Shown in pieces: positions 31,399 through 36,426 of a DNA stretch of 36,426 nucleotides. Origin of the DNA: JBBQXK01 sp038251625 (GTDB lineage: Bacteria; Pseudomonadota; Alphaproteobacteria; Rhodobacterales; Rhodobacteraceae); the NCBI GenBank assembly GCA_038251625.1, contig JBBSBE010000025.1, positions 1-36,426 of the forward strand, given 5' to 3'. The number at the start of each line of letters is the position of its first letter. The stretch's first letter is position 1. Under the pieces are notes generated by a model, which was not told the DNA's origin, searched no databases, and saw only the letters and a program-made list of their open reading frames with translations. The position numbers were made by a program, and so were the translations under genes.

Positions 31399-32279
31399 CC
31401 AGAGGTGCGGCGCGCGCGGGCCAGAAACCAGGCGCCCGCCAGGATCATCGGCAGCGACAGAAGCTGCCCCATCGTCAGCCCCCATCCCCCCCAGTGCAGC
31501 GCAAGCCCAAGCGGATTGTCCGGTGCCTGAAACTGGATGTCGGGCTGTCGGAAAAACTCGACCGTGAAGCGCGCGATGCCATACCCGGCAAAGAACGTGC
31601 CTGCGACGCGCCCCGGAAAGGCCAGCCATCCCGCCCGCCACACGAGCCACAAAAGCAGGCCGCCAAGGATCAGCCCCTCCATCCCCGCTTCGTAAAGCTG
31701 CGACGGGTGGCGGGCGCAAAGACCGACGACGCCGGGGCAATCCTGTGCCTGCTCCCCCGGAAACACGACACCCCATGGCACAGCCGTCGGACGGCCCCAA
31801 AGCTCGGCGTTGATGAAGTTGGCGATCCGGCCCAGCAAAAGCCCCGGAGGCGTTGCCAGCGCCATCAGATCGGCGGCAGACAGCATCGGGATACGCTCGG
31901 ACCGGCAGAACAGGAAAGCCGCGATCACGACCCCCAGAAACCCGCCGTGAAAGGCCATGCCCCCCTGCCAGACCTTGATGATTTCCAGCGGGTTGGAAAG
32001 GTAGTAGCCCGGCTGGTAGAAAAGCACAAAGCCGATCCTCCCGCCCAGGATCACGCCAAGGATCACCCAGGTTACCAGCCGCTCGACCTGATCCCGCGTC
32101 ATGGGCGGCGCGCCGACCCAGAGCCGGGGCGACGATATCGCGGCCACCACCAGCCGCCAGCCGATCACCAGCCCCACGATATAGGCAAGCGCATACCAGC
32201 GAAGCGCGAAGGTGAAGCCATAGACCGTCACCGAGAAGATCTCGGGCGAAAGGTCAGGGAAAAGGATGGGTCCGGTCAT
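31395..32279 (-). CDS. lgt: Prolipoprotein diacylglyceryl transferase
   Basis: This 294-residue membrane enzyme moves diacylglyceryl from phosphatidylglycerol to the lipobox cysteine of prolipoproteins, the first step of lipoprotein maturation. About seven membrane segments are seen. The conserved His111 lies in GGMAFHGGFLG, and the Lgt signature is GLLLGRIANFINAELWGRPT (147-166). ARHPSQLYEAGMEG carries the HPSQLYE motif. The length is normal. ATG 32279 follows GAGGTGACACG. The gene opens a run lgt-midA-pgeF whose starts and stops overlap, and it is divergent from ubiK with 109 bp between. Confidence 0.97.
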   Translation of the reverse strand: MTGPILFPDLSPEIFSVTVYGFTFALRWYALAYIVGLVIGWRLVVAAISSPRLWVGAPPMTRDQVERLVTWVILGVILGGRIGFVLFYQPGYYLSNPLEIIKVWQGGMAFHGGFLGVVIAAFLFCRSERIPMLSAADLMALATPPGLLLGRIANFINAELWGRPTAVPWGVVFPGEQAQDCPGVVGLCARHPSQLYEAGMEGLILGGLLLWLVWRAGWLAFPGRVAGTFFAGYGIARFTVEFFRQPDIQFQAPDNPLGLALHWGGWGLTMGQLLSLPMILAGAWFLARARRTSG

Positions 32280-32336
32280 CGTGTCACCTCGCGCGGGGCT
32301 TGTCGGGCGGGGGGGCGCTAGAGTCAACCGACACCC

Positions 32337-32366
32337 TTGCCGAGCCCCGGGCGTGCAGCCATATAG
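32337..32366 (+). promoter_or_regulatory. Candidate promoter of ubiK
   Basis: TTGCCG (32337-32342) and ATATAG (32361-32366), with an 18-bp spacer, form a moderate sigma-70-type pair; the -10 box also reads CATATA with 17 bp. The predicted start is near 32373, so the leader is about 16 nt and includes the GGAGG ribosome site. It would share the 109-bp gap with the lgt promoter. Confidence 0.4.
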
Positions 32367-32388
32367 GCGGTATGTAACGGAGGATGCC

Positions 32389-32637
32389 ATGCAAGGCCGG
32401 AACAAGATCTTCGACGACATGTCGCAACTGATGACCAATGCCATGGGCGTGGCGCAGGGCGCCAAGGCAGAAGCGGAAACGGCAATGAAGGGCTGGATCG
32501 ACCGCTGGATGGCAGACCGCGATTTCGTGACGCGCGAAGAATTCGATGCCGCGCGTGCGATGGCGCAAAAGGCGCGGGAAGAGAACGCGGCCCTTGCCGC
32601 CCGCATCGCAGCGCTTGAAGCGGCAGCCAAAGGCTGA
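32389..32637 (+). CDS. UbiK-family (BMFP) accessory factor for ubiquinone biosynthesis
   Basis: This is an 82-residue protein of the BMFP/UbiK family; in E. coli UbiK helps ubiquinone synthesis with UbiJ. The N-terminus has KIFDDMSQLMTNAMGVAQGA, then EAETAMKGWIDRWMADRDFV. The second half, TREEFDAARAMAQKAREENA with LAARIAALEAAAKG, is a coiled coil that would trimerise. The length fits the family (about 80-100). ATG 32389 has GGAGG 6-8 nt before it. A perfect hairpin lies just after the stop codon. It is divergent from lgt. Confidence 0.9.
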   Translation: MQGRNKIFDDMSQLMTNAMGVAQGAKAEAETAMKGWIDRWMADRDFVTREEFDAARAMAQKAREENAALAARIAALEAAAKG

Positions 32638-33004
32638 ACGCGATCTCCTGTCGGGCGCCTGACCGCCCGACAGCGACGTGCCGACACGATCCTACCCCAG
32701 AGTTGAACGGACGCGCCGCCGCTTGGCATTTGATCCGTGGCGCGATCCGGGCGAAAGGAAGCAGCGGGTTTCCATTGCCGCCAAGGCCTGATTGCGCGGG
32801 CATCACGGCCCTGCCTCAAATGACGGCGGCGCCCCGGTGCGTTTCCTTATCCACAGCTTTGTCACTGAGATTTCGCTTTACAGGCTTTCGGCCGACCCTC
32901 ACTATATCTAGTAAGGGCGGTGGCAGGCAAACACCGATCCTTGCCAGACACCCAGCCGCTTGGGGTTGCAAGGCCACCGGGGGGCATCATAAAGAGGCCG
33001 GGCC
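32638..33004. other. 367-bp region upstream of the ybjN-like gene
   Basis: This stretch holds the ubiK hairpin, a perfect DnaA-box 9-mer TTATCCACA (32847-32855), and an A/T-rich patch with TTTACA (32877-32882) and CTATAT near 32902, which could form a promoter with an unusually long spacer. From there the leader to the YbjN-like start is about 90 nt. I see no gene or RNA of known type. Confidence 0.5.
32648..32673 (+). terminator. Hairpin terminator after ubiK
   Basis: A perfect 10-bp stem CTGTCGGGCG (32648-32657) and CGCCCGACAG (32664-32673) has loop CCTGAC, 10 nt after the ubiK stop. No T-tract follows, so it may rely on Rho or act as an RNA 3' end-protector. Confidence 0.65.
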
Positions 33005-33508
33005 ATGTCACTTTCCGAAGATTTCATGACATCCGAAGAGCTCCACCCGATCGATATCGTGGAAACGCTCGCTGAACACCACGAGTGGGAGTTCGACCGC
33101 GTGACGGATGACCAGATCGCGATGGCGGTCGAAGGGCAATGGCGGACCTATTCACTGACGCTGGCCTGGTGCCCGGGGGACGAGACGCTGCGGCTGATCT
33201 GTACGTTCGAGATGGAGCCACCCGAGGGCCGGATCGGCGATCTTTACGAGGTGCTGAACCGCTGCAACGACATGGTCTGGACCGGCGCTTTCACCTGGTG
33301 GGGCGAACAAAAGCTGATGGTCTGGCGCTACGGTCTGTGTCTGGCGGGCGGGCAGACGGCCAGTGCGGAACAGATCGACCGACTGATCGCCGGTGCCGTG
33401 ATGGCCGCCGAGCGTTTCTATCCGGCGTTCCAGCTTGTGGCCTGGGCCGACCATACGCCGGAAGCTGCGATGAAGATGGCGATTGCCGAGGCTTACGGGC
33501 GCGCCTAG
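33005..33508 (+). CDS. YbjN domain-containing protein
   Basis: This 167-residue cytosolic protein matches the YbjN (type III secretion chaperone-like) fold family. The segments DIVETLAEHHEWEFDRVTDD, WRTYSLTLAWCPGDETLRLI, and IGDLYEVLNRCNDMVWTGAF are typical. The chain ends ERFYPAFQLVAWADHTPEAA. Family function is unclear; E. coli YbjN affects motility and envelope traits. ATG 33005 (MSLSEDFMTSEEL) has only a weak ribosome site (AAAGAGG, 12 nt upstream). proC follows 28 nt downstream, so they may share a message. Confidence 0.9.
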   Translation: MSLSEDFMTSEELHPIDIVETLAEHHEWEFDRVTDDQIAMAVEGQWRTYSLTLAWCPGDETLRLICTFEMEPPEGRIGDLYEVLNRCNDMVWTGAFTWWGEQKLMVWRYGLCLAGGQTASAEQIDRLIAGAVMAAERFYPAFQLVAWADHTPEAAMKMAIAEAYGRA

Positions 33509-33536
33509 TCTGCCCACCGGTTTGGCGGGAGGCTTC

Positions 33537-34343
33537 ATGGAACTCGACACTCTGCGCGACCGGGGGCTTGTGCTTCTGGGTTGTGGCAAGATGGGATCGG
33601 CGCTGCTGGCGGGTTGGCTGGCGGCAGGCGTGCCCGCAGGATCGGTCTGGGTGGTGGAACCCCATCCGTCAGACTGGTTGCACGGCACCGGGGCGCACCT
33701 GAATGCAGGCTTGCCGGACGATCCCGCCGTAGCGCTGATCGCGGTGAAGCCGCAGATGATGGGGGCGGCCTTGCCCAGCCTTCAGGGCCTTCGCGACACG
33801 CTTTTCGTGTCCATCGCGGCGGGCACACGGATCGCGGCGTTCGAGGCTTCGTTTGGCGCGGCTGCGCGGATTGTCCGCACGATGCCCAACACGCCCGCGA
33901 TGGTCGGGCGCGGGGTCACGGCGATTGTGGGCAATGCGCAAGCCACGGCTGCGGATATGGCGCTGGCGCGGGCGCTGATGGCGGCTGTGGGCGAGGTCGT
34001 CGCACTGGAGAGCGAGCAACAGATCGACGCGGTGACGGCGGTTTCGGGCTCTGGTCCGGCTTATGTGTTTCACCTGATCGAGGCGATGGCGGCGGCGGGC
34101 GCGGCAGAGGGGTTGCCCGCCGATGTGGCGATGCGTCTGGCCCGGGCAACGGTAAGTGGGGCAGGCGAACTCGCCTATCGGTCGGACGAGACGGCGGCGC
34201 AGTTGCGGATCAACGTGACGTCGCCCGGCGGGACAACAGCGGCGGCTTTGGGCGTTCTGATGGACCCTGAGGCCGGGTTTCCGGCCCTTCTGCTGCGCGC
34301 CGTGAAAGCGGCGGCAGATCGGGGAAGGGAGCTTGGCACATGA
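33537..34343 (+). CDS. proC: Pyrroline-5-carboxylate reductase
   Basis: This 268-residue enzyme makes proline from pyrroline-5-carboxylate with NAD(P)H, in the cytosol as a decamer. The Rossmann motif is LLGCGKMGSALLAGW (GCGKMG at 15-20). RIVRTMPNTPAMVGRG carries the conserved MPNTP segment. VSGSGPAYVFHLIEAM, then LARATVSGAGEL, then VTSPGGTTAAALGVL form the C-terminal ProC signature. The length is standard. ATG 33537 has GGGAGG upstream, and the stop overlaps the start of csaA (ATGA). The gene lies after the YbjN-like gene. Confidence 0.97.
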   Translation: MELDTLRDRGLVLLGCGKMGSALLAGWLAAGVPAGSVWVVEPHPSDWLHGTGAHLNAGLPDDPAVALIAVKPQMMGAALPSLQGLRDTLFVSIAAGTRIAAFEASFGAAARIVRTMPNTPAMVGRGVTAIVGNAQATAADMALARALMAAVGEVVALESEQQIDAVTAVSGSGPAYVFHLIEAMAAAGAAEGLPADVAMRLARATVSGAGELAYRSDETAAQLRINVTSPGGTTAAALGVLMDPEAGFPALLLRAVKAAADRGRELGT

Positions 34344-34672
34344 TTTCCTACGATGATTTCCAGAAGGTCGATATCCGCGTGGGCCGTATCACCCGCGCCG
34401 AACCCTATCCGGAAGCGCGCAAACCAGCGATCAAGCTGTGGGTCGATTTCGGCCACGAGATCGGCGAAAAGCGGTCAAGCGCGCAGATCACCCGGCACTA
34501 TCAGCCCGAGGCGCTTGTCGGACGGCACGTGCTGGCCGTCGTGAACTTCCCACCCCGCCAGATCGGCAAGGTGATGTCAGAGGTTCTGGTTCTGGGCGTG
34601 CCGGATGCGGATGGCGAAGTGGTACTGATCGGCCCCGGCCATGACGTTCCTTTGGGAGGACGACTGTTTTGA
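34340..34672 (+). CDS. csaA: CsaA-type tRNA-binding-fold chaperone
   Basis: This 110-residue protein is a single OB-fold tRNA-binding domain. It has YDDFQKVDIRVGRITRAEPY, then PAIKLWVDFGHEIGEKRSSA, then HVLAVVNFPPRQIGKVMSEV with LVLGV after. In Bacillus subtilis, CsaA helps protein export; a tRNA-binding role is also possible. The length is that of CsaA (about 110). ATG 34340 overlaps the proC stop by 4 nt, and TGA 34670-34672 overlaps the TTG start of the next gene, so the three genes proC, csaA and the dehydrogenase are translationally coupled. Confidence 0.95.
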   Translation: MISYDDFQKVDIRVGRITRAEPYPEARKPAIKLWVDFGHEIGEKRSSAQITRHYQPEALVGRHVLAVVNFPPRQIGKVMSEVLVLGVPDADGEVVLIGPGHDVPLGGRLF

Positions 34673-35619
34673 AGACCTTGCTGATTACCCGGCCCCTGCC
34701 GACCCCCGTGATCGACGCCGCCCGCGTGGCCTATGACGTGACGGTGCGCCAGAACACCCTGCCGCTTGATGCGGGTGAGTTGCGGGCGGCCTTGCGCGAC
34801 TATGACGCGGTTCTGCCCACCCTCGGCGACCGGTTTCAGGCTGATGTCTTTGCCGACGTGCCTGCTCCGCGCGCGAAGGTGCTGGCCAATTTCGGGGTCG
34901 GCTACAACCACATAGACGTGCCGGCGGCCAAAGCGACGGGGATGGTTGTGTCCAACACCCCCGGCGCGGTGACCGATGCGACCGCCGACATCGCGATGCT
35001 GCTGATGCTGGCCACGGCCCGGCGTGCGGGTGAGGGCGAGCGGTTGTTGCGCGCGGGCAAGTGGGAAGGCTGGCACCCGACACAGCTTCTGGGCCTGCAC
35101 ATATCGGGCAAGCGGCTTGGCATCATCGGCATGGGCCGGATCGGCAAGGCGATTGCGCGGCGGGCGCAGGCGGGGTTCGGGATGGAGGTGGTTTTCACGA
35201 ACCGATCACCGGTCGCCGATGCAGGGGTTCCCGCGCGGCAGGTGCCGATGGAAGAGGCGCTTGGCGCTGATATCGTGGTGGTGGCGGTGCCCGCAAACCC
35301 CGCGACGCATCACCTGATGAACGCCGCAGCCTTTGCGCAGATGCGCCCCAACGCGATTTTCCTCAACATCGCGCGGGGCGATATCGTGGATGAGACGGCC
35401 CTGATCGCAGCTCTGCAAGAGGGGCGGATCGCCGGGGCCGGGTTGGATGTGTATGAATTTGAACCGAAAGTTCCAGATGCGTTGACGGCGATGGAAAACG
35501 TGACGCTGCTGCCCCATCTGGGTACGGCCGCGCTGGAGGTGCGGCTGGGGATGGGGATGATGGCTGTGGATAATCTTCTGGCCTTCGCCGAGGGGCGAGC
35601 GCTGCCCAATCCGGTGTGA
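34669..35619 (+). CDS. D-2-hydroxyacid dehydrogenase (glyoxylate/hydroxypyruvate reductase type)
   Basis: This is a 316-residue NAD(P)-dependent enzyme of the D-isomer-specific 2-hydroxyacid dehydrogenase family. The nucleotide motif is GMGRIG at 154-159. Catalytic residues are Arg236 (NIARGDIV), Glu265 (VYEFEP) and His283 (LPHLGTA). The substrate loop FGVGYNHIDVPAAK is at 75-88. It is most like glyoxylate or hydroxypyruvate reductases; the substrate is not settled. The start is TTG at 34669, supported by GGGAGG about 10 nt upstream and by overlap with the csaA stop (TTGA). No ATG nearby gives the family N-terminus KTLLITRPL. Confidence 0.92.
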   Translation: MKTLLITRPLPTPVIDAARVAYDVTVRQNTLPLDAGELRAALRDYDAVLPTLGDRFQADVFADVPAPRAKVLANFGVGYNHIDVPAAKATGMVVSNTPGAVTDATADIAMLLMLATARRAGEGERLLRAGKWEGWHPTQLLGLHISGKRLGIIGMGRIGKAIARRAQAGFGMEVVFTNRSPVADAGVPARQVPMEEALGADIVVVAVPANPATHHLMNAAAFAQMRPNAIFLNIARGDIVDETALIAALQEGRIAGAGLDVYEFEPKVPDALTAMENVTLLPHLGTAALEVRLGMGMMAVDNLLAFAEGRALPNPV

Positions 35620-35719
35620 CGGTCTGAAGGATAGCTATTTCCCCATGGAATCAAGAGGGTGTCTTGGCTTCTTCTCTGCCCGAAAATCCGCCTTCTGACC
35701 CTGCTGCCCGGCGCGCCGC

Positions 35720-36388
35720 ATGATCATTTCGCCCGGCCGCCGCTATATCTTTGTCCATATCCCGAAGACTGGCGGTACGGCGCTGACAGTGGCGCTGGAG
35801 GCCCGGGCGATGGCCGATGACATCCTGATCGGCGATACGCCGAAGGCGCGTGCGCGGCGGGGGCGGGTGAAGCGGTTGAAGGCGGCGGGGCGGCTTTGGA
35901 AGCATTCCACGCTGGCCGATATCGCGGGCGTGGTGACGCCGGAAGAGATCGAGCAGTTTTTCACTGTCACGCTGGTCCGCAACCCCTGGGATCGCGCGGT
36001 CAGCTACTATCACTGGCTGCGGGCGCAGGCCTTTGCCCACCCTGCTGTCGGGCTGGCAAAATCGCATGATTTCAGTGGGTTTCTGGCGCATCCTCAGACG
36101 CAAGCCGGGTTCCGGATCTGGCCGTACGGGGCCTATATGCGGGATGCCGCCGGGGTGGAACGGTGCCGTCTTTTTGCCCGGCTTGAACGGCTGGAGGACG
36201 ATCTTGCCCCTTTTCGGGGCCATCTCGGCTTTCCCTTTTCCGTGCCGCGCACCAATGAAAGCGCGCGTGCGAAAGACTGGCGGGCATATTACAGCGACGC
36301 GACGGCGGGCCTGCTGGCCGATCTTTGCAGCGAGGATATCGCGCGGTTCGGTTATGGCTTTGACGATGCCGGTGCGGGGCCCGGGTAG
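35720..36388 (+). CDS. Sulfotransferase-family protein
   Basis: This is a 222-residue protein of the sulfotransferase 2 family. The phosphosulfate loop is PKTGGTAL at 15-22 (after YIFVHI), and the 3'-phosphate motif is TLVRNPWDRAVSYYHW at 84-99, with Arg87 and Ser95. These bind the donor PAPS. There is no signal peptide, and the rest of the chain (GFRIWPYGAYMRD, FARLERLEDDLAPF) fits small family members. The acceptor, probably a carbohydrate or a small molecule, is unknown. PAPS could come from the sat-cysC gene in this window. ATG 35720 lies 100 nt after the dehydrogenase stop. It is complete, ending 38 nt before the window edge. Confidence 0.9.
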   Translation: MIISPGRRYIFVHIPKTGGTALTVALEARAMADDILIGDTPKARARRGRVKRLKAAGRLWKHSTLADIAGVVTPEEIEQFFTVTLVRNPWDRAVSYYHWLRAQAFAHPAVGLAKSHDFSGFLAHPQTQAGFRIWPYGAYMRDAAGVERCRLFARLERLEDDLAPFRGHLGFPFSVPRTNESARAKDWRAYYSDATAGLLADLCSEDIARFGYGFDDAGAGPG

Positions 36389-36426
36389 GTGGTTTTGCGC
36401 GGGTGTTGCGGTGCGGGCGGTGCAAC

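Noticed and set aside
32638..33004. Plus-strand small gene of 108 codons at 32703-33029
   Set aside because: It overlaps the YbjN-like start, has no motif, and crosses the DnaA-box/promoter patch.

Overview
The window looks like a chromosomal stretch from an alphaproteobacterium of the Rhodobacteraceae/Paracoccaceae group. I base this on the high G+C, the protein families by eye, the Hsp20-DUF1150 pair, the lgt-midA-pgeF cluster facing ubiK, and a CIRCE-controlled groESL. I see no rRNA, tRNA, CRISPR array, phage module or intact insertion sequence. Almost everything is ordinary core-genome content, tightly packed with many 1-8 nt start/stop overlaps, and the accessory signals sit in a few small places.

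Layout. 1-1270: the end of the ATP synthase operon (atpD, atpC), a terminator and an H-type lectin gene. 1281-1304: a perfect 24-bp palindrome, repeated exactly at 23037-23060. 1301-2851 (-): prs and a DUF6653 membrane protein. 2951-4311 (+): a DsbA-like isomerase and an alpha/beta hydrolase. 4308-9124 (-): ltaE, a YcgN cysteine-cluster protein, ribF, a MaoC dehydratase, a HAD phosphatase and a Mn-dependent pyrophosphatase. 9236-10971 (-): a metallo-beta-lactamase-fold hydrolase and a TraB/GumN protein. 11177-12466 (+): an unrecognised 429-residue protein, A/T-richer at its 5' end than its surroundings. 12491-14640: groES-groEL with promoter, CIRCE operator and terminator.

14713-19854 holds small metabolic and acetyltransferase genes: a GNAT gene broken by an in-frame TGA, a beta-hydroxyacid dehydrogenase, two GNATs, an NTF2-like protein, a DMT permease, a lipase-like hydrolase and a Nudix hydrolase. 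19928-21412 encodes an exported caspase-like protein. 21436-22975 (-) is purE-purK, followed by a DUF465 gene. 23413-24222 is a small heat-shock operon with a sigma-32-like promoter. 24363-24854 is a cytochrome b561 gene behind three hairpins. 24894-26600 (-) is a fused ATP sulfurylase/APS kinase. 26744-28200 (-) is trxB overlapping a RES-domain-like gene. 28371-28871 (+) is an Lrp/AsnC regulator with a twin-palindrome operator. A 55-codon gene lies at 29208-29375 (-). 29594-32279 (-) is lgt-midA-pgeF, divergent from ubiK (32389-32637). 33005-35619 (+) is ybjN-like, proC, csaA and a D-2-hydroxyacid dehydrogenase, and the window ends with a sulfotransferase.

Functional links: groESL and hsp20 give two heat-shock units with two different visible control signals (CIRCE/HrcA and a sigma-32-like promoter). 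Prs, PurE and PurK all serve purine synthesis, and pyrophosphatase removes the PPi released by Sat. CysC makes PAPS, the donor for the sulfotransferase family at the window end. The least explained elements are the 429-residue protein, the degenerate RES-like protein coupled to trxB, the 55-residue basic protein, the 24-bp palindrome pair, and the hairpin-rich leader before cytochrome b561. All family assignments were made by reading motifs; no database search was run.
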